Of a DNA stretch of 64,000 nt, positions 40,501 to 48,377 are shown piece after piece. The translations under genes were made by a program, and so were the position numbers. The notes below the pieces were generated by a model. It did not search any database and had not been told where the DNA came from. It saw only the letters and a list, made by a program, of their open reading frames with translations. Position 1 is the first letter of the stretch; every line of letters starts with the position of its first letter. Location: NCBI RefSeq assembly GCF_001636295.1, contig NZ_CP014209.1, forward strand, positions 2,356,001-2,420,000. Direction: 5' to 3'. Source of the DNA: Isoptericola dokdonensis DS-3 (GTDB lineage: Bacteria > Actinomycetota > Actinomycetes > Actinomycetales > Cellulomonadaceae).

Positions 40501-42688
40501 GGCTGCCCGCGGTGTACGGCACGTCCCCGGAGTTCGTCACGGTGACCGTGTAGGTGACCGTGTCGCCCGGGACCACCACGGTGGCGTCCGCCGTCTTGGT
40601 GACGGCGAGCCCGCTCGGCGGGATCACGACGAAGCAGCCGTCCTCCGTGCCGTCGACGCAGTTCGACTCCGGCGGACCCGTCACCCGGTTCACGGCCGTC
40701 CCGTCGCCGGAACCCTCCTCCCCCACCGCCACGGTGTAGGTGATCGTCGCCGTCGCGCCGACCGCCAGCGGACCCGACCACGTGATGACCGGCAGCGCCG
40801 AGTCGTCCACCGTCCCGACGTCCGCCGCCGCGTCGCCCTCGTACGCGGCGTCGTCGAGCAGCTCGCTCATGTCGTCGGAGATCGTCGCGGGGTCGTCGGC
40901 GGTGTAGTCGTACCGGCCGGTGTTGGCGACCGTGATCGTGTAGGCGATCTCCTCGCCCGGTACCAGGGCCTCGTCCGGCTCGGCCGACTTGGTGATCGTC
41001 AGCCCGCGCACCGGGGTGGACGTCGAGCAGCCGTCCTCCGTGCCGTCCACGCAGGTGGACTCCCCCGGGCCGGTCACCACGTTGGTCAGGACGCCGTCGC
41101 CGCCCGGCGGGTCGTCCACCGTCACCTCGGCGGTGACCGTGGCGGTCTCGCCCACGCCGAGGGCACCCGACCAGGTGAGCGTCGGCAGGGCGGAGGTGTC
41201 CACCGTCCCGGCGTCGGCGTCGGCCGCGACGAACGTGGCGTCGTCGAGCACCCCCGCCAGGTCGTCGGTGAAGGTCGCCGGGTCGTCGTCCGTGTAGGCC
41301 ACCTCCCCCGAGTTCTCCACCACCACCGTGTACGTCACCGTGTCCCCGGGGGCCGCGTCGGCGACGTCGGCCGTCTTGGTGATCGTCAGGCCAGCCTCGG
41401 GCTCGTCGTCGGTGAACTCGACCGTCGCGTCCGCGGGCGGCGCCAGCCCCGTCAGGGCGGAGATGTCGTCCGGGCCGTTCGTGTACACGGCCGCGGTGTC
41501 CGACGTCACGTCCACGGAGAAGGTGCAGGTCTCGAACCCCTCCGGGAACGCCGGACCGTTCACCGACAGCGTGGTCGCACCGGCCACCGGACCCCAGAAG
41601 TACTGTCCGCAGGTGTCGGTCGCGTTCGGCGGGTCCGCGACGACGAGTCCCGGGGCCAGGTCGTCCGTGAACGAGTAGGCGGGCTTGGGGCCGAGCTCGC
41701 TGGTGTTCGTGACGGTGAACGTCAGGGTCGACGTCGATCCCACGGGGGTCACCGCCGGGTCGAACGACTTGTCGAGCTGGTTGGTCACGTCCTCGGCCCA
41801 CACGTTGTCGATGACGAAGTCGTTCCCCTGGCCGACCCCGACCCCGTTCTCGGCCTCGATCGTGTAGGAGCCCGGCGGGACGTTGACCCCGGTGTGGAAG
41901 AGCGAGGAGGTGAAGGTGCCGACGTGGACGGTGATCTCCTCCCCGTCCGGGGTCGTCACCGTGGTCTCCGGGAAGCCGCACGGCTCGAAGTTCGGGCTGA
42001 GGCCCTGGTCGGTGATCGGGAAACGGTTGCCCGCGTCGTCGACGAGGTCGAACATCAGCACCGACGGCGAGGACTCGCAGTTCATCGCCGCGACGTCGGC
42101 GCTCAGGACCACCTGGCGCTCGTCGGGCACGGTGATGGGGGTCTGCGACGCGCCGACCACGAGCCCGGAGGCGATGGGCTCCGCGTTGGACGTGTAGTAG
42201 GCGACCGCCGCGTTCGTCTCGGGCGACGGGTCACCCGCGTGCTCGCCGATCGCCGTGGTCATGCCCTGCAGGTGGTCGAAGCTCGCCTCGGGGGTCTCGG
42301 TGCCGATCGTGGAGTCCGCGTTCGTGCAGTCCTCGGGCAGCTGAGTGCTCGTGGCGTCGATGACGAAGCCGTTGCAGTTCGGCCGGTCCGCCCACGGGGG
42401 GTCCGCGGTGTAGGTGGTCTGGAGGCCGACGTAGTCCGGCAGGAGGAGGTTCTGCCCGTCGCCCGCGTTCTCGTAGTCCTCCGAGAACAGCGGGACCGGC
42501 GGTTGCGGGACCCCCGGGTCGCCCGGCGCGGCGGCCGCCGGGGGCGGCGCGGTCGCCGTCAGGCCGGTCGTCACCACCGCGCCCGCGAGCGCCAGCGTCA
42601 GCGCGGTCGTCGCCGCGACGGTCCTGCGGGTCCCTGCCCGCCGTGCCACCGTCCGGCTGCGCCGGCGGGTGGTCGTGCCCCTGTTCAC
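37574..42688 (-). CDS. Giant LPWTG-anchored surface protein with nine tandem DUF11-like repeats
   Basis: 1704 residues from the GTG at 42688. Signal peptide (basic 1-23, hydrophobic about 24-45, PPPAAAA cleavage near 54). A unique N-terminal domain (about 60-430) contains a divergent DUF11-like unit. Nine repeats of about 130 residues (433-about 1600) of the pattern LTITK-x-AD ... PGDTVTYTVTVENSG ... TDDLSGVLDDATYDGDA ... LTWSGALAVGETATVTYSVTVDDP ... NVVTGPESxC-x7-C follow; each ends in a Cys pair. Then a Pro/Thr wall-spanning region and the sortase signal LPWTG at 1669-1673, a membrane segment and RRRR. Stalk-like adhesin covalently linked to the cell wall. No sortase gene is adjacent. Confidence 0.88.
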   Translation of the reverse strand: MNRGTTTRRRSRTVARRAGTRRTVAATTALTLALAGAVVTTGLTATAPPPAAAAPGDPGVPQPPVPLFSEDYENAGDGQNLLLPDYVGLQTTYTADPPWADRPNCNGFVIDATSTQLPEDCTNADSTIGTETPEASFDHLQGMTTAIGEHAGDPSPETNAAVAYYTSNAEPIASGLVVGASQTPITVPDERQVVLSADVAAMNCESSPSVLMFDLVDDAGNRFPITDQGLSPNFEPCGFPETTVTTPDGEEITVHVGTFTSSLFHTGVNVPPGSYTIEAENGVGVGQGNDFVIDNVWAEDVTNQLDKSFDPAVTPVGSTSTLTFTVTNTSELGPKPAYSFTDDLAPGLVVADPPNATDTCGQYFWGPVAGATTLSVNGPAFPEGFETCTFSVDVTSDTAAVYTNGPDDISALTGLAPPADATVEFTDDEPEAGLTITKTADVADAAPGDTVTYTVVVENSGEVAYTDDDPATFTDDLAGVLDDATFVAADADAGTVDTSALPTLTWSGALGVGETATVTAEVTVDDPPGGDGVLTNVVTGPGESTCVDGTEDGCSTSTPVRGLTITKSAEPDEALVPGEEIAYTITVANTGRYDYTADDPATISDDMSELLDDAAYEGDAAADVGTVDDSALPVITWSGPLAVGATATITYTVAVGEEGSGDGTAVNRVTGPPESNCVDGTEDGCFVVIPPSGLAVTKTADATVVVPGDTVTYTVTVTNSGDVPYTAGSPAAFTDDLTEVLDDATYDGDAAADVGSVDDSALPALTWSGALDVGETATVTYSVTVDDPVTGDGVLTNVVTGPVESTCVDGTEEGCTTTTRVRSLEIVKVADPAETLPGGVVGYTVTVENTGQAPYTVVAPATFDDDLSGVLDDATYDGDATADTGSVDDSALPTLTWTGTLDPGEVATVTYSVTVDDPVTGDHLLDNVVTGPDESSCSGVEPGAVDGCSTSTPVRELTILKSATPDQDLVPGEQIVYTVTVTNSGEVDYPTGAPATVTDDLSAVVDDATYGDDASADVGTVDDSALPTLTWSGALAVGETATITYSVTVDDPGTGDGTALNTVTGPPASNCLDGTEEGCSVTIPPRALEITKSADVAEVLPGGTVTYTIVVENTGDVPYTAGSPATVTDDAAGVADDAAYAGDATADVGTVDDGAFPALVWSGALAPGEVATITYSVTVADPLTGDGVLDNTVTGPVEGTCDAGADPVPAGCATSTPVRALAVTKEAEPASVAPGGTVTYTVTVENVGRVAYDGADPAWFTDDLSGVLDDATYDGDADPSTGATQFASPALQWRGALAPGDVATVTYSVTVADPVTGDHSLDNVITGPPESTCTDGTEGGCSTSTPVSGLTILKSATPDDALVPGEDVAYTITVTNSGQVPYTDADPATVTDDMSDLLDDATYAGDATADVGTVDDSALPTLTWSGPLAVGETATIAYTVTTGPAGSGDGVAENVVTGPAESSCATGTEDGCSVTIPPRSLDVAKSVDVAQAAPGDTLTYTVTVTNDGTVGYGPDRPAVVVDDLTDVLTGATYDGDAAATSGTVDDSALPDLVWTGVLAPGESATLTFSVTVDEALDTETTLVNTVTGPAESSCSAVPSSAAVAEPGAAPSLAPACSAQTVVVPPTPSPVPTTSPTPTPSPTPAPTPTDGGTPTAAPAPSPTVPGGDPLPWTGADVAAVVAVAVLLLVTGAVLLGAVRRRRTQD
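37900..41392 (-). repeat. Nine tandem coding repeats (about 390 bp each) with period-three superstructure
   Basis: Repeats 2, 5 and 8 share LVPGE in their first strand and end in VVIPP/VTIPP. Repeats 1, 4 and 7 end CSTSTPV; 4 and 7 share VTGDHxLDN. Repeats 3, 6 and 9 start with a PGD/PGG-T-x-T-Y-T strand. The array therefore looks like three copies of a three-repeat block. Confidence 0.7.
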
Positions 42689-42915
42689 GCCGTCCGCTCC
42701 GTCCCCGATACCCTGCACCTGCCTCTGTCGCCACTCTCGCACCACCGGGTCGAGTTGTCGCGACATGCGACGAAGAGTTCGCCCTGAGACGTTTTCGCCC
42801 CGCTCGGGCGGGTTTCCGCCGGCAACGATCGGCCGGTCCCGGCCCGTGGTCCCGACTGGCCACGACGCCTCGCAGCGGCGACCCTGGTGCCGTCACCCAG
42901 TCCCCGGAGGACCCC

Positions 42916-44748
42916 ATGGCACGCTCCCTCCTCGAGCGGCTGCGCACCGAGTCCGGTGCCGCGCTGCTCTTGATCGCCGTCACGCTGTTCGCCCTGCTCT
43001 GGGCGAACTCGCCGTGGTCCGGGGCCTACGAGCACCTGTGGGAGACGCCGGTGCTCGTCGAGATCGGCGACCTCGCGTTCGACATGGACCTGCACCACTG
43101 GGTCAACGACGGCCTCATGGTCGTGTTCTTCTTCGTCGTCGGCCTCGAGGTGCGCCAGGAGCTGGCGCTCGGGTCGCTGCGGCAGCGCCGCCAGCGGCTG
43201 CTGCCGGTCGTCGCGGGGACCGTCGGCGTGCTCGTGCCCGCCGGGATCTACCTCGCCGTCGCCGGGCGGGTCGCCCCGGAGGGGTGGGGCGTCGTCGTCG
43301 GCACCGACACCGCGTTCCTGCTCGGCGTGCTGGCGCTCGTCGGGCCGACGATGTCGAGCCAGCTCCGCGTGTTCCTCCTGACGCTGTCGGTCGTGGACGA
43401 CTTCCTCGCCGTCACCGTCATCGGCGTCTTCTACTCCGAGGGGGTGCGCCTGACCCCGCTCCTGATCGCGGTCGCCTGCCTCGGCGCGCTGTGGCTGCTC
43501 GGCCGGATGCGGGCCTGGCGCAGCGGGCCCTACGTGGTGGTCGTCGTCGTGCTGTGGGGCGCCACCGTCCAGGCGGGCATCCACCCGTCCATCGCCGGGA
43601 TGCTCGCCGGGCTGCTCGTGCCCGCGGTCGCGACCCGGCGTGACGACGTCGTGGCGGCCAAGGGCCTGTTCCGCGCCTACTGGCAGTCGCCGGACGCGAG
43701 CATGGCGCGCGACGTCCGGCTCGGTCTGGCCCGCTCCATCTCGGTGAACCAGCGGCTGCACGAGGTGCTGCGCTCGCCCGTGTCGCTCGTCGTCGTGCCG
43801 GTGTTCGTGCTCGCCAACGCGGGGATCGACCTGCGCGGCGGCGCGCTCGGCGCGGCGCTCGCCTCGTCGGTCACGTGGGGCGTCGTGGCGGGGCTCGTCG
43901 TCGGCAAGCTGGTCGGCATCGGCGCGGGCACGTGGATCGCGCTGCGGCTGCGGCTGGGCACCCTGCCCGACGGCGTGGGCCCGGGCAGCGTGCTCGGCGG
44001 GGCGGCGCTGTCCGGCATCGGGTTCACGGTGTCCCTGCTGGTGGCCGGGCTGGCGTTCGACGACCCGGCGCACACGCAGGCCGCGACCATCGGCGTGCTG
44101 ATCTCGCTGGTGCTCGCGAGCCTGCTCGGCTGGGCGCTGTTCTCCCTGGCCCGGGTGCGGTGGGGCGAGACCAGCGCCGACCTGCCGGTGCAGCTCGACC
44201 CGCCCGTCGACACCCACCGTGACCATGTGCGCGGCGACGACGACGCGGCGCACACGGTCGTGGAGTACCTCGACTTCGAGTGCCCGTTCTGCGCGCGGGC
44301 CACCGGCATGTGGAAGGACCTGCACGAGCACTTCGGCGACCGGGTCCGCTACGTCGTGCGGCACCTGCCTCTCGACGACGTGCACCCGCACGCGCGGCTC
44401 GCCGCGGTGGCCGCGGAGGCGGCACACCGCCAGGGTCGGTTCTGGGAGATGCACGACCGGTTGTTCGCCCACCAGTCGCACCTCACCGCGGACGACCTGC
44501 GGGAGCACGCAGCCGCCGTCGGCCTGGACCTCGACCGGTTCGACGCCGACGTCGCCGACGAGGCGCTGCACGCCCGCGTGGAGGCCGACGTCGACAGCGC
44601 CCGGGCGAGCGGTGCGCGCGGCACGCCGACGTTCTTCCTCGACGGCCACCGGCACCGGGGTCCGCACGACGCCGGCACGCTGATCGCGGCGCTGGAGGCG
44701 TCGGAGCGCGCCGCCGCCGCCGATCCCGCGCGGCGCCGGCGGTCCTGA
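42916..44748 (+). CDS. nhaA: Na+/H+ antiporter NhaA fused to a DsbA-like thioredoxin domain
   Basis: 610 residues, GGAGGA 5 bases before the ATG. Residues 1-415 are NhaA: VNDGLMVVFFFVVGLEVRQELALGSLR, GTDTAFLLGVL, the ion-binding pair D161-D162 in TLSVVDDFLAVTVIG, and LSGIGFTVSLLVAGLAF. Residues about 430-600 are a DsbA-type thioredoxin domain with active site C456-P-F-C459 (EYLDFECPFCARA) and the cis-Pro loop ARGTPTFFLDG. The antiporter exports Na+; the fused domain may sense or repair thiols, and fusions of this type are known in actinobacteria. It lies 227 bp from the divergent surface-protein gene. Confidence 0.93.
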   Translation: MARSLLERLRTESGAALLLIAVTLFALLWANSPWSGAYEHLWETPVLVEIGDLAFDMDLHHWVNDGLMVVFFFVVGLEVRQELALGSLRQRRQRLLPVVAGTVGVLVPAGIYLAVAGRVAPEGWGVVVGTDTAFLLGVLALVGPTMSSQLRVFLLTLSVVDDFLAVTVIGVFYSEGVRLTPLLIAVACLGALWLLGRMRAWRSGPYVVVVVVLWGATVQAGIHPSIAGMLAGLLVPAVATRRDDVVAAKGLFRAYWQSPDASMARDVRLGLARSISVNQRLHEVLRSPVSLVVVPVFVLANAGIDLRGGALGAALASSVTWGVVAGLVVGKLVGIGAGTWIALRLRLGTLPDGVGPGSVLGGAALSGIGFTVSLLVAGLAFDDPAHTQAATIGVLISLVLASLLGWALFSLARVRWGETSADLPVQLDPPVDTHRDHVRGDDDAAHTVVEYLDFECPFCARATGMWKDLHEHFGDRVRYVVRHLPLDDVHPHARLAAVAAEAAHRQGRFWEMHDRLFAHQSHLTADDLREHAAAVGLDLDRFDADVADEALHARVEADVDSARASGARGTPTFFLDGHRHRGPHDAGTLIAALEASERAAAADPARRRRS

Positions 44749-44766
44749 CCACGCGGTCCCTGTTCC

Positions 44767-44827
44767 GTCGAGCGTCTCTGAAGGTCGGGAATCAGCCGTC
44801 CACTCGCGACATCCGGAGACGCTCGAC
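44767..44827. repeat. 61-bp paired-palindrome element, copy 1
   Basis: Arms of 20 bp (44767-44786 and 44808-44827; the outer 12 bp perfect, 17 of 20 overall) around a 21-base centre. The same 61-bp layout, arm lengths and arm sequence (GAGCGTCTCTG-R-AGGTC) recur at 62425-62485. It lies between the nhaA stop and the PadR promoter and could also terminate nhaA. Confidence 0.6.
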
Positions 44828-44853
44828 GCACGTCTGGAGCCTGTGCCGTTGCC

Positions 44854-44871
44854 TATAGTGTGTGACGCACA
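44854..44871 (+). promoter_or_regulatory. PadR promoter/operator
   Basis: -10 TATAGT (44854-44859) overlaps the dyad TGTG-N5-CACA (44859-44871), upstream of the PadR ATG at 44886. It fits autorepression by PadR. Confidence 0.45.
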
Positions 44872-44885
44872 GTAATGTGACGGCC

Positions 44886-45221
44886 ATGAGCGAGACCGAG
44901 TCCCTCGACACGCACCTCCAGGAGCTGCGACGCGGCACCGTCGTGCTGGCGTGCCTGCGGCTGCTGCGGACGCCGGGCTACGGGTACGGCCTCCTCCAGG
45001 AGCTGGACCGGCGCGGGTTCACCACCGACGCCAACACGCTCTACCCGCTGCTGCGCCGCCTGGAGAAGCAGGGGCACCTGGTCAGCGAGTGGAACACCGA
45101 CGAGTCCAGGCCGCGCAAGTTCTACCGCACCAGCGACGCCGGCGCCCGCCTGGCGCGCACCCTCACCGACGACCTCCGCGCGATCACGACGGCGGTCGAC
45201 GCCCTGCCCGAGGAGAGCTGA
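44886..45221 (+). CDS. PadR family transcriptional regulator
   Basis: 111 residues. PadR winged helix: LRRGTVVLACLRLLRTPGYGYGLLQELDRRGFTTDANTLYPLLRRLEKQGHLVSEWN and RKFYRTSDAGARLARTL. The short C-terminal helix is the dimer arm. It is followed one base later by a membrane-protein gene, the usual pairing of PadR-like regulators with permease-prefix membrane proteins in actinobacteria. A dyad in its promoter supports autoregulation. Confidence 0.92.
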   Translation: MSETESLDTHLQELRRGTVVLACLRLLRTPGYGYGLLQELDRRGFTTDANTLYPLLRRLEKQGHLVSEWNTDESRPRKFYRTSDAGARLARTLTDDLRAITTAVDALPEES

Positions 45222-45222
45222 C

Positions 45223-46215
45223 ATGGCTGCCGGAACGGACGCCCCCACCCTGACCGACCGCTACGTCGAGACCGTCGTCCGGGCGCTGCCGGCACGGCAG
45301 CGCGACGACGTCGCCCGCGAGCTGCGCGCCTCCGTCGCCGACCAGGTCGAGGGGCGCGTCGAGGCCGGCGAGCCCGCCGACGTGGCCGAGCGGGCCGTGC
45401 TCACCGAGCTCGGCGACCCCGACGAGCTCGCCGCCGGCTACGCCGACCGCCCGCTGTGGCTGGTCGGACCCCGCTTCTTCGTCGCCTGGCGACGCCTCGT
45501 CGTGCTGCTGCTGTGGATCGTGACGCCGATCGTCGCGTTCGCCGTCGCGCTCGGGCAGACGCTGAGCGACGCCGGGCTCGGCGCCACGATCGGCACGACC
45601 GTCGGCGCGACGATCACCACCGGCGTCCACCTCGTGTTCTGGACGACGGTCGTGTTCGCCGTCCTCGAGCGCCACGCCACTCCCGCGGAGGCCGGGATCG
45701 AGCCGTGGACCCTCGACCGGTTGGCCGCGCCGGAACGGGCGCGGGCGCCGTTCTGGGAGATGGTCACGACCCTCGTCTTCCTGGCCCTGGCGGCGGGCGT
45801 GATCGTGTGGGACCGCCTGGTCGGCCTCGCCTGGGTCGAGGGCGCCGGGTGGACGGGCGAGTGGATGCCCGTCCTCGACCCGGCGCTGTGGCCCTGGTGG
45901 GTCGCCGCGCTCTTCGCCGCGATGGCCGCCACCGCGGCGCTGTCGGTCGCGGTCTGGGCCCGCGGCGGCTGGACGTACCCGCTCGCCACGGGCAACGCGC
46001 TGCTGAACGTCGTGGTGGCCGGCCCCACGATCTGGCTGCTCGCCCAGGACCGGCTGTTCAACCCGGAGCTCGTCACCGCCCTGACGGCGATGGGCGCGGA
46101 GGACCTCGACGACGTCGTGCCGACCGTGTTCGCGTTCCTCGTCGCCGGGATCGCCGTCTGGTCCGTGATCGACGCCTTCCGCAAGGCGCACCGCCGGGCC
46201 CGGGAGGTTCGATGA
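45223..46215 (+). CDS. Permease-prefix (HAAS-like) membrane protein
   Basis: 330 residues. The N-terminal cytoplasmic part (1-85) has TDRYVETVVRALPARQRDDVARELRASVADQVEGRVEAGEPADVAERAVLTELGDPDELAAGYADRP, the permease-prefix/HAAS signature commonly encoded after PadR genes. Seven or so membrane segments follow (about 85-320). The function is unknown; it is a likely target or co-factor of the PadR regulator. Confidence 0.75.
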   Translation: MAAGTDAPTLTDRYVETVVRALPARQRDDVARELRASVADQVEGRVEAGEPADVAERAVLTELGDPDELAAGYADRPLWLVGPRFFVAWRRLVVLLLWIVTPIVAFAVALGQTLSDAGLGATIGTTVGATITTGVHLVFWTTVVFAVLERHATPAEAGIEPWTLDRLAAPERARAPFWEMVTTLVFLALAAGVIVWDRLVGLAWVEGAGWTGEWMPVLDPALWPWWVAALFAAMAATAALSVAVWARGGWTYPLATGNALLNVVVAGPTIWLLAQDRLFNPELVTALTAMGAEDLDDVVPTVFAFLVAGIAVWSVIDAFRKAHRRAREVR

Positions 46216-46295
46216 GCACCGGCCACCCCTGTCGCCGCAGGTCGCGGCTGCCCTAGGGTGCGGTCGCACGTCGTCGTCGCCACGGAGGTCCGCTC

Positions 46296-46931
46296 ATGTC
46301 GTTGTACGCACGGAAGCCCACCCGGTTCGCCCGCCAGCTCACCGGGGACCTGCTCCTGGTCGCCTGGACCGGCGCGTGGGCGTGGGTCGGCCTGACGGTG
46401 CACGACCTCACGGCGGAGCTGGCCCGCCCCGGGCTGGCGACGGCGACGGCCGCCGACGACATCGCGAGCCGCTTCCACGACGTCGAGGGCACGATCCAGG
46501 GCGTCCCGGCGGTCGGCGACGACCTCGCCCTGCCCTTCGGCGAGGCCGCGGCCGCCGCCGCCACGGTGGCCCACGCGGGGCGTGCGCAGGCAGAGACCGT
46601 CACCGACGTCGCGTTCTGGCTGGGGATCGCCGTCTTCCTGCTGCCGGTGCTGCTGGTCGCCGTGCTGTACGTGCCGCTGCGCGTCGCCTTCGTACGGCGC
46701 ACCGCTGCGGCCCGACGGCTCGCCGCGTCCGACCCGGCGCTGCTCGCCCTGCGGGCGATGAGCAACCTGCCGCTGCGGACCCTGGCCAAGGTCTCGGCGG
46801 ACCCGGTCGGGGCGTGGCGCGACGACGACCCCGTCGTTGTCCGCACCCTGGCCGACCTCGAGCTCGACCGTCTCGGCCTGCCGCCGGCCCGGACGAAGCC
46901 GCAGCGCCCGGCGCCGCAGCCGGTCCGGTAG
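46296..46931 (+). CDS. Two-TM membrane protein, unknown
   Basis: 211 residues. TM1 at about 17-37 (GDLLLVAWTGAWAWVGLTVHDL), an extracytoplasmic loop of about 60 residues, TM2 at about 103-125 (FWLGIAVFLLPVLLVAVLYVPLRV), then a basic cytoplasmic tail with RTLAKVSADPVGAWRDDDPVVVRTLADLELDRLG. No recognised domain. It follows the PadR pair by 80 bp and has a TAGGGT hexamer upstream, so it may have its own promoter. Confidence 0.6.
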   Translation: MSLYARKPTRFARQLTGDLLLVAWTGAWAWVGLTVHDLTAELARPGLATATAADDIASRFHDVEGTIQGVPAVGDDLALPFGEAAAAAATVAHAGRAQAETVTDVAFWLGIAVFLLPVLLVAVLYVPLRVAFVRRTAAARRLAASDPALLALRAMSNLPLRTLAKVSADPVGAWRDDDPVVVRTLADLELDRLGLPPARTKPQRPAPQPVR

Positions 46932-46968
46932 CACGCAACGAGCGGCCGTGCCGCAGCGCGACCACCGT

Positions 46969-47583
46969 CTAGGGGGACAGCTGCCGGCGACGCGTGCCGT
47001 CCGCGGTGCGCCGGTACGTGAGGATGACGACGCCGCTGGGGGTGACCACGCTGTCAGTGAGGTCGAACCCGGCCGCACGTCCCTGGTCGTCGAACATGCG
47101 CTTGCCGGTCCCCAGCACGACCGGGAAGACGAGCAGGCGGTACTCGTCGACGAGGTCGAGCTCGGCGAGCCCACGGACCAGCCGGGCGGAACCGAGCACG
47201 AGAAGGTCGCCGGTCGCCCGGTCCCTGACGTCCACGACCGCCGGAGCCAGCTCGCCGACGACCGCGTGGGAGTTCGACCAGCCGAGGCGACCCGGCGACG
47301 ACGTGACGACGAACTTCGGCATGCGGTTCATGGCCGCGACGGCGGGCTCGGACTCGTCGGCGCCCGACCACGCGGCGGCGAGGATGTCGTAGGACCGGCG
47401 GCCGAGCAGCATCCCGCCCGCGCCCGTCGTCGCCGTCCGCAGGAACGCGTCGACCGTCCCGTCGGCGTACGGCACGATCCACCCGCCGTGCTCGAACCCG
47501 CCGTCCCTGTCCTCGTCCGGCGACAGCGGGGACTGGACGACCCCGTCGATGCTGACGAAGTTCACCACCACGATCCGGCCCAT
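46969..47583 (-). CDS. Dihydrofolate reductase-fold protein (RibD C-terminal type)
   Basis: 204 residues. MGRIVVVNFVSIDGVVQSPLSPDEDRDGGFEHGGW is the hallmark N-terminus of the actinobacterial RibD_C/DHFR-like family, followed by MLLGRRSYDILAAAW, KFVVTSS, LLVLGSARLVRGLAELDLVDEYRLLVFPVVLGTGKRMF. NADPH-binding reductase of unknown substrate. The ATG at 47583 is preferred over the GTG two codons upstream, since GAGGGG lies 6 bases before it. Confidence 0.88.
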   Translation of the reverse strand: MGRIVVVNFVSIDGVVQSPLSPDEDRDGGFEHGGWIVPYADGTVDAFLRTATTGAGGMLLGRRSYDILAAAWSGADESEPAVAAMNRMPKFVVTSSPGRLGWSNSHAVVGELAPAVVDVRDRATGDLLVLGSARLVRGLAELDLVDEYRLLVFPVVLGTGKRMFDDQGRAAGFDLTDSVVTPSGVVILTYRRTADGTRRRQLSP

Positions 47584-47634
47584 GAGCACCCCCTCGGTCC
47601 GATGATGCGCCGCCAGGGCCTCTCCCGCCGGGGA

Positions 47635-48279
47635 TCACATCCACAGCGGCACCAGGAGCACGCCCACCCCGAGGGTGAGGTCGAGGCCGGCGCACCACTC
47701 GGCCAGCGAGCGGGACACCACCTCGTGCCTCCTCCAGTGCACGACGTCCCAGACCGTGTGCCCGATCAGGCCCACCGCCACGACGACCCGGCCCAGGTCC
47801 GGGTCGAACGCGAGGGCCGCGAACGACACCCCGAGGAACGCTGCCGCGCTCCACGGCTGCCACCGGTACAGGTCCTGGCGGCTCCACGTGCCCTGCACCG
47901 CGCCCACCAGGACCGCCGCCGCGCACAGGAGCAGCAGCCCGACGAGCACCCCGGTGGGGGGCGCCCCCGCGAGCCGCGAGCCCACCACCAGCACGGTGAG
48001 CGCGCCGACGACCGGCCACGACCACCCCGGGCGGACCAGCGCCGCGACGACCACGTACCCCGTCGTCGCCAGGAGCAGGACCATGAGCACACCCGAGACG
48101 TCGTGCGGGTCGTCGAGGGCGATCTGGAACCCACCCAGCGCCACGCCGGCCACGAGGGGCCAGCGGCGCACGACGGTCCCGAGCAGGCCGACGCCTCCTG
48201 GCCGGCCGGGGTCCGGGCCCGCCGACGGGACGGGGGAGCTGGTGGTGGCCGGCGACGGTGCCGAGGGGTTCGTGTCCAT
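47635..48279 (-). CDS. Membrane protein, unknown
   Basis: 214 residues with about six membrane segments between 30 and 195. Pro/Ser-rich cytoplasmic N-terminus. Blocks include LVAGVALGGFQIALDDPHDVSGVL, GTWSRQDLYRWQPWSAAAFLGVSF and GHTVWDVVHWRRHEVVSRSLAEWCAGLDL. No family recognised. Leaderless promoter; divergent from the GlxA-type regulator. Confidence 0.65.
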   Translation of the reverse strand: MDTNPSAPSPATTSSPVPSAGPDPGRPGGVGLLGTVVRRWPLVAGVALGGFQIALDDPHDVSGVLMVLLLATTGYVVVAALVRPGWSWPVVGALTVLVVGSRLAGAPPTGVLVGLLLLCAAAVLVGAVQGTWSRQDLYRWQPWSAAAFLGVSFAALAFDPDLGRVVVAVGLIGHTVWDVVHWRRHEVVSRSLAEWCAGLDLTLGVGVLLVPLWM

Positions 48280-48285
48280 CCCTCG

Positions 48286-48291
48286 ACGCTA
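48286..48291 (-). promoter_or_regulatory. -10 element of a leaderless promoter
   Basis: TAGCGT on the minus strand, six bases before the ATG at 48279. Confidence 0.45.
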
Positions 48292-48377
48292 AGGACGCCG
48301 GGAGGGCGTCGGGGCGGGCACCGTGATTCGTGGCCGGAATCCTGGGACACTCGTCCGAACGCCACCGAGGGGGCACG

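Noticed and set aside
37346..42787. A plus-strand frame of about 1800 codons opposite the giant surface protein.
   Set aside because: It is the mirror of a repeat-rich G+C-biased gene: Arg/Gly/His-rich low-complexity text, no ribosome site and no domain. The minus-strand frame has signal peptide, repeats and LPWTG.
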